Below, in pieces: positions 63,543 through 64,000 of a stretch of 64,000 nt of DNA. Where the stretch lies: positions 28,784,501 to 28,848,500 of the forward strand of contig CM045733.1 of assembly GCA_024760905.1 (NCBI GenBank), read 5' to 3'. The DNA is from Plotosus lineatus. Its lineage: Eukaryota > Chordata > Actinopteri > Siluriformes > Plotosidae. A model generated the notes under the pieces. That model was not told the DNA's origin, ran no database searches, and worked only from the letters and a program-made list of their open reading frames with translations. Numbering within the stretch: the first letter of the stretch is position 1; every line of letters starts with the position of its first letter. The translations under genes were made by a program, and so were the position numbers.

Positions 63543-64000
63543 TTAAGTGTCGTCTGTTATTGGAATAAGTGCTGACTTGGGTTCCAGCTGCTGCTCAGTA
63601 AACTGTAGAGGACTACAAGATTATAAAAAGAAAAAGGATGTTTTTAATTATCTTCACTCCAAAGCTTACTCAATATATCTCCTTCAGGATACACATTTTA
63701 ATGTGGATCAAAAACCTATCACCCCAGTGCAGCTAACTGGGTTATCAAAGGCAGGCCATGTCTCTCACTGTCTATGGTGAGTGGCATGTAAAAAAAAACA
63801 TTGCTGACTTTTGTAAAGAGTAGGCTGCAAAGCCATCAGCGTGTACGACCTGGAGAGGGATGGGCGCCACCAGGCCAAATCAGCCCAAGTCTCGCCATGA
63901 AGGCGCCCCAACAACATCCCGGATGTTAAGGGATAAGTGAGGAAGTGAAGTGAAGAAGAACCTATCATTAGAGCTCAGTGGGGTCTTGACTGTATATTTA
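63543..64000 (+). pseudogene. LINE E ORF2 endonuclease, start, SINE-interrupted
   Basis: The frame from about 63547 reads SVNCRGLQDYKKKKDVFNYL, HSKAYSIYLLQDTHFNVDQK and is cut at 63721. It resumes after the SINE as IRAQWGLDC to the window end. The NxxG and QDTH blocks are the first two of the APE-type endonuclease. The window ends before the rest. Confidence 0.7.
63722..63958 (+). mobile_element. SINE family 1, 5'-truncated, type-c tail
   Basis: A 9-bp duplication aacctatca flanks it (63713-63721 and 63959-63967). The body starts ccccagtgcagctaactggg. The tail differs from types a and b: ggaagtgaagtgaagaag (63941-63958) preceded by caggccaaatcagcccaagt. Insertion is in LINE E ORF2. Confidence 0.85.

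Larger units (their letters stand above)
61809..64000 (+). mobile_element. LINE E: Tx1/L1-like LINE, 5' part
   Basis: The element starts at the exact break in piggyBac P2. After about 95 bp of 5' UTR comes ORF1, then a long spacer with (TA)n, then the ORF2 endonuclease start, which continues past the window end. A SINE (63722-63958) is inserted in the endonuclease. Endonuclease style (NCRGLQD, LLQDTHF, IRAQWG) is that of Tx1-like members of the L1 group. Confidence 0.75.

Overview
This is eukaryotic nuclear DNA, most likely from a ray-finned fish. The window is almost entirely accessory: I see no complete host gene, rRNA or true tRNA gene. It is a dense stack of transposable elements and simple repeats. 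The fish assignment rests on a near full-length Rex3-type RTE retrotransposon, several copies of another RTE-like LINE common in fish, a chromodomain Ty3/gypsy element of Sushi type, Tc1, pogo-like, PIF/Harbinger-like and piggyBac remnants, a teleost-style L2 3' end, and tRNA-headed SINEs. The species cannot be read from the sequence. The only host-gene candidate is a pair of in-frame exons at 1111-1217 and 1550-1633. Layout: 1-2.7 kb holds the exon pair, a 46-bp tandem repeat and low-complexity DNA. 2.7-5.8 kb is LINE A copy 1 with a 701-codon reverse-transcriptase ORF. 6.5-7.2 kb holds a helically phased GGAA array ending in a TATA box, then a 36-bp satellite. 7.4-18.9 kb is one long APE-type LINE (LINE C) whose ORF1 carries a 2A-like DVELNPGP motif. 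LINE C is interrupted by an R2/NeSL-like LINE, a SINE, a full-length Rex3, two further SINEs and an unclassified insertion. 19.2-22.2 kb has a second, head-to-head phased array and a piggyBac deletion derivative. 22.4-23.2 kb is a pogo-like MITE. 23.6-34.5 kb contains LINE A copy 2, several decayed LINEs on both strands, a SINE and another MITE. 35.2-45.1 kb contains two Ty3/gypsy copies, one cut by a MITE and one retaining a truncated 5' LTR and an intact 3' LTR, with SINEs and a second piggyBac lineage between them. 45.1-51.4 kb has a minus-strand RTE, a Tc1 fragment, a third phased array and LINE A copy 3. 51.5-60 kb holds an L2 3' end, SINEs, a Rex3 copy with an inverted 5' half and Harbinger remnants. 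60.3-64 kb is a second piggyBac deletion derivative with a spliceable intron, into which a Tx1/L1-like LINE has inserted. That LINE itself carries a SINE. The genes do not form a cooperating pathway. What links them is parasitism and nesting: the tRNA-headed SINEs borrow tails from LINEs, including LINE A, and the MITEs and piggyBac derivatives lack a usable transposase. The most unusual structures are the three loci with GGAA or TTCC cores repeated about every 10.5 bp and leading to a TATA box, and the LINE ORF1 with a 2A-like leader.
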